Source: Marivirga atlantica (GTDB taxonomy: Bacteria; Bacteroidota; Bacteroidia; Cytophagales; Cyclobacteriaceae). From it: a stretch of 64,000 bases of DNA. The first letter of the stretch is position 1, and each line of letters opens with the position of its first letter. Shown in pieces: positions 24,981-34,432 of this stretch. The notes beneath the pieces were generated by a model, which did no database searches, was not told the origin of the DNA, and was given only the letters and a program-made list of their open reading frames with translations. The stretch lies in the NCBI RefSeq assembly GCF_016734805.1, contig NZ_JAERQG010000001.1:620001-684000 (forward strand), given 5' to 3'. A program made the translations under genes and the position numbers.

Positions 24981-26399
24981 ATGAAGAATAAAAAATCACT
25001 TGTTTGGTTTAGAAATAATTTAAGACTCGCTGATAATGAAGCACTGTATGAAGCGTCATCCAACTCTGAGCAGCTCATAATGGTGTATATTCTTGATGCT
25101 CGACATTGGCAAGAATCACCTATTAAACTGAGAACAAGTAGCGATAAAAAACTTACTTTTCTTTGGGATAGTATCATGGCGCTGAAGAAGTCAGTTGAAG
25201 CAAAAGGCGGAAGTTTACTTTTAAAGAAAGGTAATACGGAAGAAGTCATAGCTGAATTATTCGATGAGTACAATTTTGATGCGGTATATACAACAATTGA
25301 GTCTGGCGTATATGAGGAGAGAGAATTAGAGAATGTAGAAAATTACCTCATTAAGAAAGGAGTAAGCACTTACACCTTTGCTGAAACCACTCTCTACCAT
25401 CCTGATGACATCCCCTGGCCTATTAACAAATTACCAGCTGTTTTCACCCAGTTCAGAAAAGAGAATGAAAAGCAGACGCCTATCAGGGCGCTAATTAATG
25501 CACCGGAGGATCTTAGCCATGCAGTAGGAGAAAAGCTTACGTACAAACCTCATGATTTTAATATTTCAATAGATTATCCACCTGAAAAATCGGTCTTAAA
25601 TTTCAAGGGAGGCGAGCAAGAGGCACTAAATCGGCTAAATTATTACTTCTGGGAAACAGACCTTGTTCAAACTTATAAAAAGACTAGAAACGGACTTTTA
25701 GGAGGTGATTATTCAGCTAAATTTTCACCCTATCTGGCATTGGGTTGTATATCACCAAGAACCATATATTTTGAGCTTAAAAAGTATGAAAAAGAAAGAA
25801 AGTCAAATCAGTCCACTTATTGGATATTCTTTGAATTAGCTTGGAGAGATTACTTCCATTTTATTATGAAGAAACATGGGAATCAACTTTTTTCAGCTCA
25901 GGGGATAAAAGAAGAGGGCTATGAATGGAGCCATTCCGAAAAGGATTTTCAGAAATGGAGTGAAGGGAAAACAGGAGTTCCTTTTGTTGATGCAAACATG
26001 AGGGAACTTAATGAAACGGGCTTTATGAGTAACCGAGGCCGACAAAATGTTGCTAGTTTTTTAACGCATGATTTAAACATTGATTGGCGTTGGGGAGCAT
26101 GGTATTTTGAGCGTCAGCTATTAGATTACGATGTGGCAAGTAATTGGGGGAATTGGGCTTATGTGGCAGGTGTAGGAAACGACCCACGAGAGAATAGGTA
26201 TTTTAATATTTTAAGTCAGGCTAAGAAATACGATCCTAAAGGAGAATATATAAAATATTGGTTGCCTTCCCTATCTGGTATAGAGGGCTTTAATGCACAT
26301 AAAGTGGGCCTACTTAATGGAGAAATAAGAGAAACTCATAAAGAAATTGATGCTGTCTTTTTTGAACCAATGATTGACATGAAGAAGTGGGATTACTAA
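24981..26399 (+). CDS. Cryptochrome DASH / photolyase-family protein
   Basis: A 472-residue FAD flavoprotein of the photolyase superfamily. The N-terminal antenna domain opens SLVWFRNNLRLADNEAL. The FAD-binding domain shows GGDYSAKFSPYLALGCISPR, the W-R-D-Y-F-H-F motif characteristic of the DASH group, FMSNRGRQNVASFLTHDL and DWRWGAWYFERQLLDYDV. DASH proteins repair cyclobutane dimers in single-stranded or looped DNA, or act as light sensors. The start ATG is well supported by the immediate family match. It is a single-gene unit divergent from the sensor gene. Confidence 0.92.
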   Translation: MKNKKSLVWFRNNLRLADNEALYEASSNSEQLIMVYILDARHWQESPIKLRTSSDKKLTFLWDSIMALKKSVEAKGGSLLLKKGNTEEVIAELFDEYNFDAVYTTIESGVYEERELENVENYLIKKGVSTYTFAETTLYHPDDIPWPINKLPAVFTQFRKENEKQTPIRALINAPEDLSHAVGEKLTYKPHDFNISIDYPPEKSVLNFKGGEQEALNRLNYYFWETDLVQTYKKTRNGLLGGDYSAKFSPYLALGCISPRTIYFELKKYEKERKSNQSTYWIFFELAWRDYFHFIMKKHGNQLFSAQGIKEEGYEWSHSEKDFQKWSEGKTGVPFVDANMRELNETGFMSNRGRQNVASFLTHDLNIDWRWGAWYFERQLLDYDVASNWGNWAYVAGVGNDPRENRYFNILSQAKKYDPKGEYIKYWLPSLSGIEGFNAHKVGLLNGEIRETHKEIDAVFFEPMIDMKKWDY

Positions 26400-26440
26400 T
26401 TCATAAATCCACAAATATTCGATAAGCAGTACATCAGCAC

Positions 26441-26468
26441 TTGTTTTATATTATTCTTTCTATTTTTG
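26441..26468 (+). promoter_or_regulatory. Promoter of the tpiA-prmA operon
   Basis: TTG at 26441-26443 and TATTTTTG at 26461-26468 are separated by 17 bases, a good match to the Bacteroidota -33/-7 consensus. Transcription would start about 20 bases before the tpiA ATG. Confidence 0.65.
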
Positions 26469-26494
26469 TGTAAATCACTATCAAATCAATCATT

Positions 26495-27256
26495 ATGAGA
26501 CAAAAAATTGTTGCAGGTAATTGGAAAATGAATAAAACACTTGTTGAGGCCCAAAGCCTAACATCTGAAATTGCCAATATGGCTGAAGATGAGGCTCCGG
26601 GTGATGTGCAAATTATTCTTGCCCCACCTTATCCTTTTTTATATGCGGTTCAGAATTTGGTGCCTGAGTTAGGTACAATCCAATTTGCTGCACAAAACTG
26701 TCATCAGGAAGAGTCAGGAGCTTACACTGGGGAAGTGTCTGCACAAATGATCAAATCATTAGGTGCGGCTTATGTTATTTTAGGACATAGTGAAAGAAGG
26801 GAGCAGGCTGCTGAAACCAATGAACTGCTTGCTGCTAAAGTTAATATAGCTTTAGATAATAACTTAAAAGTGATTTTTTGCTGCGGTGAATCTTTAGATA
26901 TAAGAGAAGCAGATAAACAAAATGAGTTTGTCACTAATCAATTAACAGAAAGTTTATTTCACCTTGATGAAGAAGCTTTCAAGCAAATCATTATTGCTTA
27001 TGAGCCAATATGGGCAATAGGAACTGGTAAAACAGCTTCATCAGATCAGGCACAGGATATGCATGCCGAGATAAGAAAGCATATTGCCGGAAAATATGGA
27101 GAAACTATAGCCAATAGCACTTCAATACTTTATGGTGGAAGCTGTAAGCCAAGTAATGCTGAAGAACTTTTTAGCCAAAAGGATGTAGATGGTGGTTTAA
27201 TTGGAGGAGCTTCTTTAAAGTCGCGCGACTTCATGGACATTATTAAGTCATTTTAA
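26495..27256 (+). CDS. tpiA: Triosephosphate isomerase
   Basis: Interconverts dihydroxyacetone phosphate and glyceraldehyde 3-phosphate in glycolysis and gluconeogenesis. Active-site residues are visible: Asn9 and Lys11 in AGNWKMNKT, His98 in VILGHSERR, and Glu170 in AYEPIWAIGTGKT; the phosphate-binding YGGSCKP and GGLIGGASL loops are present. At 253 residues it is full length. Its stop overlaps the start of prmA (TAATG), indicating translational coupling. Confidence 0.97.
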   Translation: MRQKIVAGNWKMNKTLVEAQSLTSEIANMAEDEAPGDVQIILAPPYPFLYAVQNLVPELGTIQFAAQNCHQEESGAYTGEVSAQMIKSLGAAYVILGHSERREQAAETNELLAAKVNIALDNNLKVIFCCGESLDIREADKQNEFVTNQLTESLFHLDEEAFKQIIIAYEPIWAIGTGKTASSDQAQDMHAEIRKHIAGKYGETIANSTSILYGGSCKPSNAEELFSQKDVDGGLIGGASLKSRDFMDIIKSF

Positions 27257-28101
27257 TGAGCTACCAGGCACTTGACTTAAATTGCTCAGAAGAATTTGTA
27301 GACATCCTTATCGCTGAGATGGCGGAATTAGGGTTTTCTACTTTTGAAGAAAAAGATGAGAACAAAGGATTTATAGCCTATACTGATGAAGGTTTAAAAG
27401 TACCCGAAACTAAAATTCAGATGGTTTTAGATAAGTATGGCATTAGTGAAAGTGTTAGTTTCAGTCTTTCATCTGTAGAAAAGGAAAACTGGAATGCTGA
27501 TTGGGAAAAGAACTACGATCCCATCATCATTGCTGATAAAGTTTTAGTGAGGGCATCTTTTCATGAACCAAAACCGGAATTACCTTACGAAATTATAGTA
27601 ACACCGAAAATGTCATTCGGCACCGGTCATCATGAAACTACACATCAGCTGGTGGAAATGATGCTTTCACTAGATATGAAAAATAAGCAAGTGCTAGATG
27701 CAGGCTGTGGAACAGGCATTTTGGGTATATTTGCTGCGATACTTGGTGCTGAAAAGGTAGCAGCTTACGATATTGATGAATGGGCTGTGGAGAATAGCAT
27801 CGAGAATTTTGGTTTAAATAAAATTGAGCAAAGCCAATTCAAAGTTTGGCAAGGAGATGCAAGTACTATTTCTTCTGATAAGTATGATATAATATTGGCC
27901 AATATTAATCGTAATATCTTATTGGAAGATTTTATGCATTTCCAGCAACATATGAGGCCTGGTAGCTATTTACTGCTAAGCGGCTTTTATGAGGCTGATA
28001 TTCAAGACCTTTTAACAGAAGCGGGCAAATATTCGTTGAAAGAAGAAAGCAGAAGCTTGAGAAATAAATGGGCAGCTTTGTGCCTGCAAAAATCTGAATG
28101 A
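27256..28101 (+). CDS. prmA: Ribosomal protein L11 methyltransferase
   Basis: SAM-dependent enzyme that trimethylates ribosomal protein L11. The methyltransferase core shows VTPKMSFGTGHHETTH (the conserved GTGHHxTT block), DAGCGTGILGIFA (SAM-binding motif I) and ILANINRNILLEDF (the N-I-N motif). The N-terminal substrate-recognition domain precedes it. The gene overlaps tpiA by one base and the next gene by four, so all three are translated from one message. Confidence 0.95.
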   Translation: MSYQALDLNCSEEFVDILIAEMAELGFSTFEEKDENKGFIAYTDEGLKVPETKIQMVLDKYGISESVSFSLSSVEKENWNADWEKNYDPIIIADKVLVRASFHEPKPELPYEIIVTPKMSFGTGHHETTHQLVEMMLSLDMKNKQVLDAGCGTGILGIFAAILGAEKVAAYDIDEWAVENSIENFGLNKIEQSQFKVWQGDASTISSDKYDIILANINRNILLEDFMHFQQHMRPGSYLLLSGFYEADIQDLLTEAGKYSLKEESRSLRNKWAALCLQKSE

Positions 28102-31100
28102 AGAAAAGTTTAATTTTTATATCAATTCTCTTACTTAGTTCTTGGCAACTTGTTGCACAGGAAGCAGATGATACTGAGGCCCAAGTGGCAGTTGATTTTC
28201 CTACAAGGGTGCAAAATGATCTTAATGAGATTAAATCTGAAAAAACAGATGGAGTTGGTATCTTCTTCAAAAGCTTTTGGCAAACAGAAAACACTTACTC
28301 TTCCGATGTAAAAATACGGATTGAGGCACTTTACGATTCCATGGAGCTTCGGAATTACAATGTCAGAGATTACAAACTTCCCTTTATTAGTACGCTTTCC
28401 GGAGCTGCGGCAAACCTTCTTGACCCTTCAGCTGCAATAATTACTTTTTTAGATGTAGTTGAAAAAGGCTTAGAAAGACTGGAAGAAAGGAAGCTGCAGC
28501 AAATGCTTAAAAATGCTGAGCGAATATTAGAGAAGAAGGCACTTTATTATTCAAAATACTACCAATTAACCTTTGATAAGGGGACGGTCTCTTTTAAGTG
28601 GATTGAGGGGGCAACAGCTACAGCCTTACCTACCGAAAGTACTGAGCAAGCTGATGAGGATAAAACTGAAGACGATACCTGGGGTAATTCATCCGATAAT
28701 AGTTGGGATTCTTCCGAAGATGATTGGGGTTCCTCATCAGACGATGCCTGGGGTGATGATAACTCTTCATGGAATGACTCAGATACAAAAGAGAAGACAG
28801 TAGAAGAAAAAACCGAGACAGCAGCACCTATTTATAAAACACCACTTCCTGAATTATCAGGACCGGTTGTAGAGTTAAAGAATATTAATCTTCGCTTTTC
28901 AAAAAATAATGATTCTCTTAAAATAATCAATTCTGGCGGAACGCTTGAACTGATAGGTAATACTTTTGTAGCTACTAAAGGCAAATTAACCTGGGAGCAT
29001 TTAGGAATACCTGCCAATGAGCTTTATGCGGATTTAGAAGACTTTGCACTCGAAGTAAATGAGTCTCAATTTACTGCTGAAGGGGCTACGCTAAATTATC
29101 CTGCAAAAATTGGTGTGCCGGTTAAAGGTCTGTTAGAATTTAGAGCTGAATCCTTAAGAAAAAATCAAGCTGCACGCTTTCCACTTTTTCAATCTTACGA
29201 ATCAGGTTTCGATTTAAACTTTGTGGAAAAATCAGGCCTTTACTTGAAGGGCGGTGTTACGCTTAGAGGTACAACACTTACTACTGCGTCTTTAAATAAT
29301 GAGTTTAGTTATTTGGATGTTCAAGGCGAGGCGGCAAAGAAATTTAGAGCACAGTCTCGTGAGTTCATTTATAAAGATTCAGTATTTTCTGCAGACGTAA
29401 GTAGGATTTCAATCTATCAAAGAAGAGATAGCATTTTTCATCCGGGTGTAAGTCTAAAATATAATGTAAGCGAAAATAAGTTGGTGTTATTGAAAGGTAA
29501 GGGTGGCTTTAAAAAGACTCCGTTTCATGCGTCATACTTTAATATAGATTTTGAAGCGGATAAAATTGAGTGGCCTTTAGATTCCGCTGAGTTAGATATA
29601 TCAATTTTAATTGCCGGTAATAGGGTGCCAGCAAAATTTGAATCCACAGAGTACTTTAATGAATACCGTTATAGCAGCCTATCAGGTATTATGAATTTCC
29701 ATCCGCTACAAATGGTTGTGAATTTCAGTAAGAAACAGCAGTCCGATGTACTATACCTTAACGAGATAGAAGAAGCTACCAAAATTCCACGGAAGAGTTT
29801 AAACGGAGCCATGAAGCTGCTTATGGAAAATGGCTTTATTATTTATGATGATGTGAGCGGAAGAATTGAATTGCTTGATAAATCATACCACTATGTTAAT
29901 TCAAATTGGGGTCGAAAGGATTATGATAATGTTCAGATAAGTTCCATATCATCGGGTGCGCCAAATGGAAAATTAAATCTTGATAAAGGCACCATGGCTA
30001 TTAGTGGCGTTAGTGAATTTGAAATCAATGAAAAACTTGGCGTAAGGGTTGAACCTGATAGCGGACGTGTGATCTTAAAAAAGGATAGAGATGTAGAATT
30101 TAACGGAACTGTTTTTGCAGGTAATTATGAATACGTAGGTGAAGGTTTTAACATGGATTATGATAGTTTCTTGATATCCATGCCGCAAATTGATAAGATT
30201 AAATTCAACCTTGCGAAAGACAGAAACAAATCCACTCAAACAGATAAGCAAAAACTACAGAATCAGTTGGTTGAAACGGCAGGAGTTCTTTACATTAATA
30301 AACCTAATAATAAATCTGCCAGAAAGGATTACCCATCTTACCCGATCTTTAATGCTACCAAAGGTGCTACCGTATACTTTTTAGGGGAAGAAATACTCGG
30401 TGGTGTTTATGACAAAAGCCTTTACTTTCTAATACCACCTTTTGAGATTGACTCAGTAAGTAGTAGTGATCCAAACTCTATTGCCTTTGAAGGCGAATTT
30501 CATTCCGGAGGTATATTTCCAACTTTTAGTGAAAAATTGAGAGTAATGCCTGATAAGTCATTAGGTTTTGATCACCCTCTGCCTCCAGAGGGTATCGATT
30601 TGTTAGATGGTGCAGCAAAATTTTATGGTAGCGTTAAGCTAGATAATAAAGGTTTGAGAGGAGGTAAAAAGATTGAATACCTAAGTACAACCTTGTTTTC
30701 AGATAACATTACATTCTTTAAAGATTCCATCAAAGCTCCCGGAGATTCGGCCTTTATAATACCTGGAGATGTAGAAGGTGCCAGCTTTCCTGATGTAACT
30801 GTTACAGATTTTGATTTGCGCTGGCTTACCCTGAAGGATAGTTTGTATATGAGCAATAAGTCCACCCCTTTTGATTTATATCAGAATACAGCCAGCTTAA
30901 ATGGATCAGCTATTGTATCGAAAAGAGGTTTGTACGGTCGTGGTGAACTTAATACGAGAGGATCACAAACTAAGTCAGAGAAATTCACCTTTAAAGAGTT
31001 TAACTATTCCGCGCGACATGCGGAATTCAGCATCGAATCTTCTGATACCATTCCAGCACTCGCTGGTGAAGATGTTCGTTTATCATTTGATCTGGAAGAT

Positions 31101-32936
31101 AATGTGGCTGTAATTGCTCCTGAAATTGAAGGTGATGCAGCTATTAATTTTCCATATGCCGCCTATAAAACATCTATACCATCTGCAGAATGGATACTCG
31201 ATGAAAAGCGGGTGGTCATGAAAAAGCCTAACAATATTGATATAAGAAACTCCTATTTCTATTCTACCAATCCGGAGCAGGATTCACTGGTATTTAATGC
31301 AACTGGCGCCAATTATGATATTGTAGATCAGTCTTTAATTATATCAGGAATTCCATACATACAGGTTGCTGATGCCCGAATTACGCCAAGTGGTGGTGAG
31401 GTTATAGTTGGTGAAAATGGTAAAGTGAATAAACTTTACAATGCAACATTAACGCTTGATACGCTGACATCATATCACAATTTATACGATGCGGAGATAG
31501 AAATACTTTCAAGAAGTAAGTTTGAAGGTAGTGCCACATACAGGTATGTCAATTCAATTGGAGATACATTTTCTATTGAAATGGGTGCTTTCACGCTTGA
31601 ACAAATTCCTGATGCACCAAAAGGAGGTAAGCAGCTAAGAACGGTATCATCAGGGGAAATATCACCAGAAGATAGGATGATCATCAGCCCAGGTATGTTC
31701 TACAAAGGCAAAGTTACCATGTATGCTGATAAACCTGCACTTAGTCTGGATGGCTATATACAACTGGATTTGAAGAACATTCCTAATTACGATACCTGGA
31801 TAAAGTATGAAAATGACGGTTCTGCAAAAGAGGTAGTGTTCGACTTTAACGAAGCGGTTACAGAAATGGGTAACCCTTTGCAGGCAGGTTTACATTTTGA
31901 CAATATTACTAATGAGCTATATGCCACCTTTATTACGGATAAAAGAGCCGTTGAGGATGAGGACTTCTTTCGTCCGAATGGGATGTTAAAGTTTAATGCA
32001 ACCAAAAACCAATTTGTCATTGAAAACCCTTCGAAGACTGCCGGAACTTCATATGCTGGTAAATATTTTGCCTATAACGAAGAAAATCAAAAAATCCAGT
32101 TTGAAGGACCATTACAATTTATGCAGGGGAGAGATGAGGCCGAATTTAAAAGTGCAGGTACAGGTTCAGGCGATTTAGTTGAACAGGAGTTTACTTTCAA
32201 TGTAATGCTTACTACAGAGTATGATTTGCCTAACGGATTTACCGAAATAATAGGTACAGATATGCTAGAAGTGGTGCAGCGTTTGGGTATTCCTGAAGCC
32301 ACTAAAGATTTGGATAGGCTACTACCAAAACTAGCAGAAATAGCTGGCGATAATGTTGCTAAGCGCTATGAGGAACTAATTTTTCAGGAATATATTCCGC
32401 TACACAGTCTGTCATCTAAGCTTACTAAAACACTCAACCTTACTAATCTGGATCTGAAATGGTCTAACGACTACTCATCATGGTATAGTTTGGGAAAAAT
32501 TGGCCTTTCGAATACTGGTGCTACAGATATTAATGCTAACATTGATGGCTTTACAGAAATCACTAAAAGCGAGGAGGGTGAATCGATCAAAATATTTCTT
32601 CAGGTATCTCCTTCTTGCTGGTACTATTTTCATTATCAGCAGGATAGGCTCATATTCTTCTCTTCTAATAAAGAAGCCAATGAGTTAATTAATAAAAAAT
32701 CAAAGGCTGCAAAAGCGAAGTTTGGAGAGTTTGTGTTTCTAACCGGAGACATTGATGAAACTATTAAGTTTGTGGAAGATTACAGGAGAAGGTATTACGA
32801 TATTGATGCTCCTTATTATTTAGAAATGGCTAAAGATGCCTCGGAAGCAGGCCCTATATCATCTGGCTCAAACCCTAACCCACAACCAACTGAGCCCGTT
32901 AACCCGGCAGCAGATGATGACGATGATGGATTTTAA
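28098..32936 (+). CDS. Very large secreted repeat-rich protein, function unknown
   Basis: A 1612-residue exported protein (signal peptide MKKSLIFISILLLSSWQLVAQ). About 150 mostly helical residues follow. Residues about 178-245 are a low-complexity acidic linker with regularly spaced Trp (TWGNSSDNSW, DDWGSSSDDAWGDD). Residues 250-1400 are predicted mostly beta strand, with recurring short blocks such as DKGTMAISGVSEF and NGKLNLDKG that suggest a stacked beta architecture. A helical region follows at about 1400-1580, and the chain ends in a Pro-rich, Asp-rich tail (AADDDDDGF). No catalytic motif, sorting domain or TonB box was recognised. It overlaps prmA by 4 bases (ATGA). I do not recognise the family; envelope location is inferred. 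Confidence 0.88.
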   Translation: MKKSLIFISILLLSSWQLVAQEADDTEAQVAVDFPTRVQNDLNEIKSEKTDGVGIFFKSFWQTENTYSSDVKIRIEALYDSMELRNYNVRDYKLPFISTLSGAAANLLDPSAAIITFLDVVEKGLERLEERKLQQMLKNAERILEKKALYYSKYYQLTFDKGTVSFKWIEGATATALPTESTEQADEDKTEDDTWGNSSDNSWDSSEDDWGSSSDDAWGDDNSSWNDSDTKEKTVEEKTETAAPIYKTPLPELSGPVVELKNINLRFSKNNDSLKIINSGGTLELIGNTFVATKGKLTWEHLGIPANELYADLEDFALEVNESQFTAEGATLNYPAKIGVPVKGLLEFRAESLRKNQAARFPLFQSYESGFDLNFVEKSGLYLKGGVTLRGTTLTTASLNNEFSYLDVQGEAAKKFRAQSREFIYKDSVFSADVSRISIYQRRDSIFHPGVSLKYNVSENKLVLLKGKGGFKKTPFHASYFNIDFEADKIEWPLDSAELDISILIAGNRVPAKFESTEYFNEYRYSSLSGIMNFHPLQMVVNFSKKQQSDVLYLNEIEEATKIPRKSLNGAMKLLMENGFIIYDDVSGRIELLDKSYHYVNSNWGRKDYDNVQISSISSGAPNGKLNLDKGTMAISGVSEFEINEKLGVRVEPDSGRVILKKDRDVEFNGTVFAGNYEYVGEGFNMDYDSFLISMPQIDKIKFNLAKDRNKSTQTDKQKLQNQLVETAGVLYINKPNNKSARKDYPSYPIFNATKGATVYFLGEEILGGVYDKSLYFLIPPFEIDSVSSSDPNSIAFEGEFHSGGIFPTFSEKLRVMPDKSLGFDHPLPPEGIDLLDGAAKFYGSVKLDNKGLRGGKKIEYLSTTLFSDNITFFKDSIKAPGDSAFIIPGDVEGASFPDVTVTDFDLRWLTLKDSLYMSNKSTPFDLYQNTASLNGSAIVSKRGLYGRGELNTRGSQTKSEKFTFKEFNYSARHAEFSIESSDTIPALAGEDVRLSFDLEDNVAVIAPEIEGDAAINFPYAAYKTSIPSAEWILDEKRVVMKKPNNIDIRNSYFYSTNPEQDSLVFNATGANYDIVDQSLIISGIPYIQVADARITPSGGEVIVGENGKVNKLYNATLTLDTLTSYHNLYDAEIEILSRSKFEGSATYRYVNSIGDTFSIEMGAFTLEQIPDAPKGGKQLRTVSSGEISPEDRMIISPGMFYKGKVTMYADKPALSLDGYIQLDLKNIPNYDTWIKYENDGSAKEVVFDFNEAVTEMGNPLQAGLHFDNITNELYATFITDKRAVEDEDFFRPNGMLKFNATKNQFVIENPSKTAGTSYAGKYFAYNEENQKIQFEGPLQFMQGRDEAEFKSAGTGSGDLVEQEFTFNVMLTTEYDLPNGFTEIIGTDMLEVVQRLGIPEATKDLDRLLPKLAEIAGDNVAKRYEELIFQEYIPLHSLSSKLTKTLNLTNLDLKWSNDYSSWYSLGKIGLSNTGATDINANIDGFTEITKSEEGESIKIFLQVSPSCWYYFHYQQDRLIFFSSNKEANELINKKSKAAKAKFGEFVFLTGDIDETIKFVEDYRRRYYDIDAPYYLEMAKDASEAGPISSGSNPNPQPTEPVNPAADDDDDGF

Positions 32937-32966
32937 ATTTTAATAAATATAGACTTACAACAATAT

Positions 32967-34349
32967 ATGATTACCAAAGAACAAACCAGCCAATATTTAC
33001 AAGACAATAAACAACGCTTTTTAGATGAGCTTTTTGACCTATTAAGAATCCCTAGTGTTAGTGCTGACAAAAAGTTTAAGACAGATGTACTAAAAGCTGC
33101 TGACTTTCTGAAAACCAAATTTGAGGCAGCTGGTGCTGAGAATGTTGAAGTTTGCGAAACAGCCGGTAACCCAATTGTTTATGCTGATAAAATAATTGAT
33201 CCTTCATTACCTACCGTGTTGGTGTATGGTCATTATGATGTACAACCAGCAGACCCATATGAACTTTGGGAATCAGAGCCTTTTAATCCTGTAATAAAGA
33301 ATGGTAAAATTGTAGCCAGAGGTTCAGCAGATGATAAGGGTCAGATGTATATTCATGTTAAAGCCTTTGAAATGATGATGCAAAATGGTGGCGTGCCTTG
33401 CAACGTTAAATTCATGATTGAAGGCGAAGAGGAAGTTGGATCAGAAAGTTTGGAAACATACATCAAGGAAAACACTGAAAAGCTTAAGGCTGATATTATT
33501 GTCATTTCAGATACTTCCATGATTGCTAATGAACATCCTTCAATGGCTGTCAGCTTGAAAGGATTGAGCTATCTTGAAGTTGAAATAACAGGCCCTAACC
33601 GTGACTTACACTCTGGTGTATACGGAGGAGCAGTTGCCAACCCTATTAATGTGCTTTGTAGAATGATAGCATCTCTTCAGGATGAAAATAAGAAGATAAC
33701 TGTCCCTGGCTTTTATGATAAAGTGGTTGAGCTAACCAATGAAGAGCGCAAGAAAATGAATCTGGCACCTTTCAGCTTAGATGATTTCAAAAGCGATTTA
33801 GCGATTGATGATGTAGAAGGCGAAGCAGGATATAATACTTTAGAACGCCAAGGAATTAGACCTACTTTAGATGTTAACGGTATTTGGGGTGGTTACACTG
33901 GTGAAGGAGCTAAAACGGTTTTACCATCAAAGGCTTATGCCAAAATATCTATGCGTCTTGTGCCTGATCAAAACCACAGAGAAATCACCGAGCTATTCAA
34001 AAAGCATTTTGAAGACATTGCTCCGGATAGCGTGAAAGTTGATGTAAAACCACATCATGGAGCTACTCCAGTAGTGAGCTCAACAGATTCTGATGCTTAT
34101 AGAGCAGCTGAAGATGCTTTTGAAAAGGTTTGGGGTAAAAGACCTATTCCTACAAGAGAAGGAGGAAGTATTCCTATTGTTGCACTATTCAAAGAGGTAT
34201 TGAAGCTTGATAGTATCTTAATGGGTTTTGGCTTAAACTCTGATGCTATCCACTCTCCGAATGAGAGCTTTGGTGTGGAGAATTACCTTAAAGGAATTGA
34301 GACTGTAGCATTATTTCATCAAAGGTTTGCTGAAACAGCTAAGAAGTAA
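32967..34349 (+). CDS. M20-family dipeptidase
   Basis: A zinc peptidase of the M20 family (carnosinase/succinyl-diaminopimelate desuccinylase type), 460 residues. Metal ligands are His89 in VYGHYDVQP, Asp122 in RGSADDKG, and the Glu pair in MIEGEEEVGSE; a final ligand His lies in DAIHSPNE. The insertion (dimerisation) domain begins near LHSGVYGGAVANP. There is no signal peptide, so it probably trims cytosolic peptides. The gene begins 30 bases after the large secreted protein and ends before a strong palindromic terminator. Confidence 0.92.
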   Translation: MITKEQTSQYLQDNKQRFLDELFDLLRIPSVSADKKFKTDVLKAADFLKTKFEAAGAENVEVCETAGNPIVYADKIIDPSLPTVLVYGHYDVQPADPYELWESEPFNPVIKNGKIVARGSADDKGQMYIHVKAFEMMMQNGGVPCNVKFMIEGEEEVGSESLETYIKENTEKLKADIIVISDTSMIANEHPSMAVSLKGLSYLEVEITGPNRDLHSGVYGGAVANPINVLCRMIASLQDENKKITVPGFYDKVVELTNEERKKMNLAPFSLDDFKSDLAIDDVEGEAGYNTLERQGIRPTLDVNGIWGGYTGEGAKTVLPSKAYAKISMRLVPDQNHREITELFKKHFEDIAPDSVKVDVKPHHGATPVVSSTDSDAYRAAEDAFEKVWGKRPIPTREGGSIPIVALFKEVLKLDSILMGFGLNSDAIHSPNESFGVENYLKGIETVALFHQRFAETAKK

Positions 34350-34370
34350 TTAGTCCAGTTATCCTAATTA

Positions 34371-34406
34371 AAAAAGCCAGTTAGATTTAAATCTAACTGG
34401 CTTTTT
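34371..34406. terminator. Perfect palindromic bidirectional terminator
   Basis: An 18-bp arm (34371-34388, beginning AAAAAGCCAGTTAG) is followed immediately by its exact reverse complement (34389-34406). The A tract on one side and T tract on the other allow termination of both the M20 gene and the convergent antiporter gene. Confidence 0.9.
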
Positions 34407-34432
34407 TAATTTCCTTATTTCTGAGTTCTTCA

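Noticed and set aside
32900-32936. Acidic C-terminal tail (DDDDDGF) resembling the SSB partner-binding tip
   Set aside because: The protein has a signal peptide and is exported, so contact with SSB partners is unlikely; similarity is coincidental.
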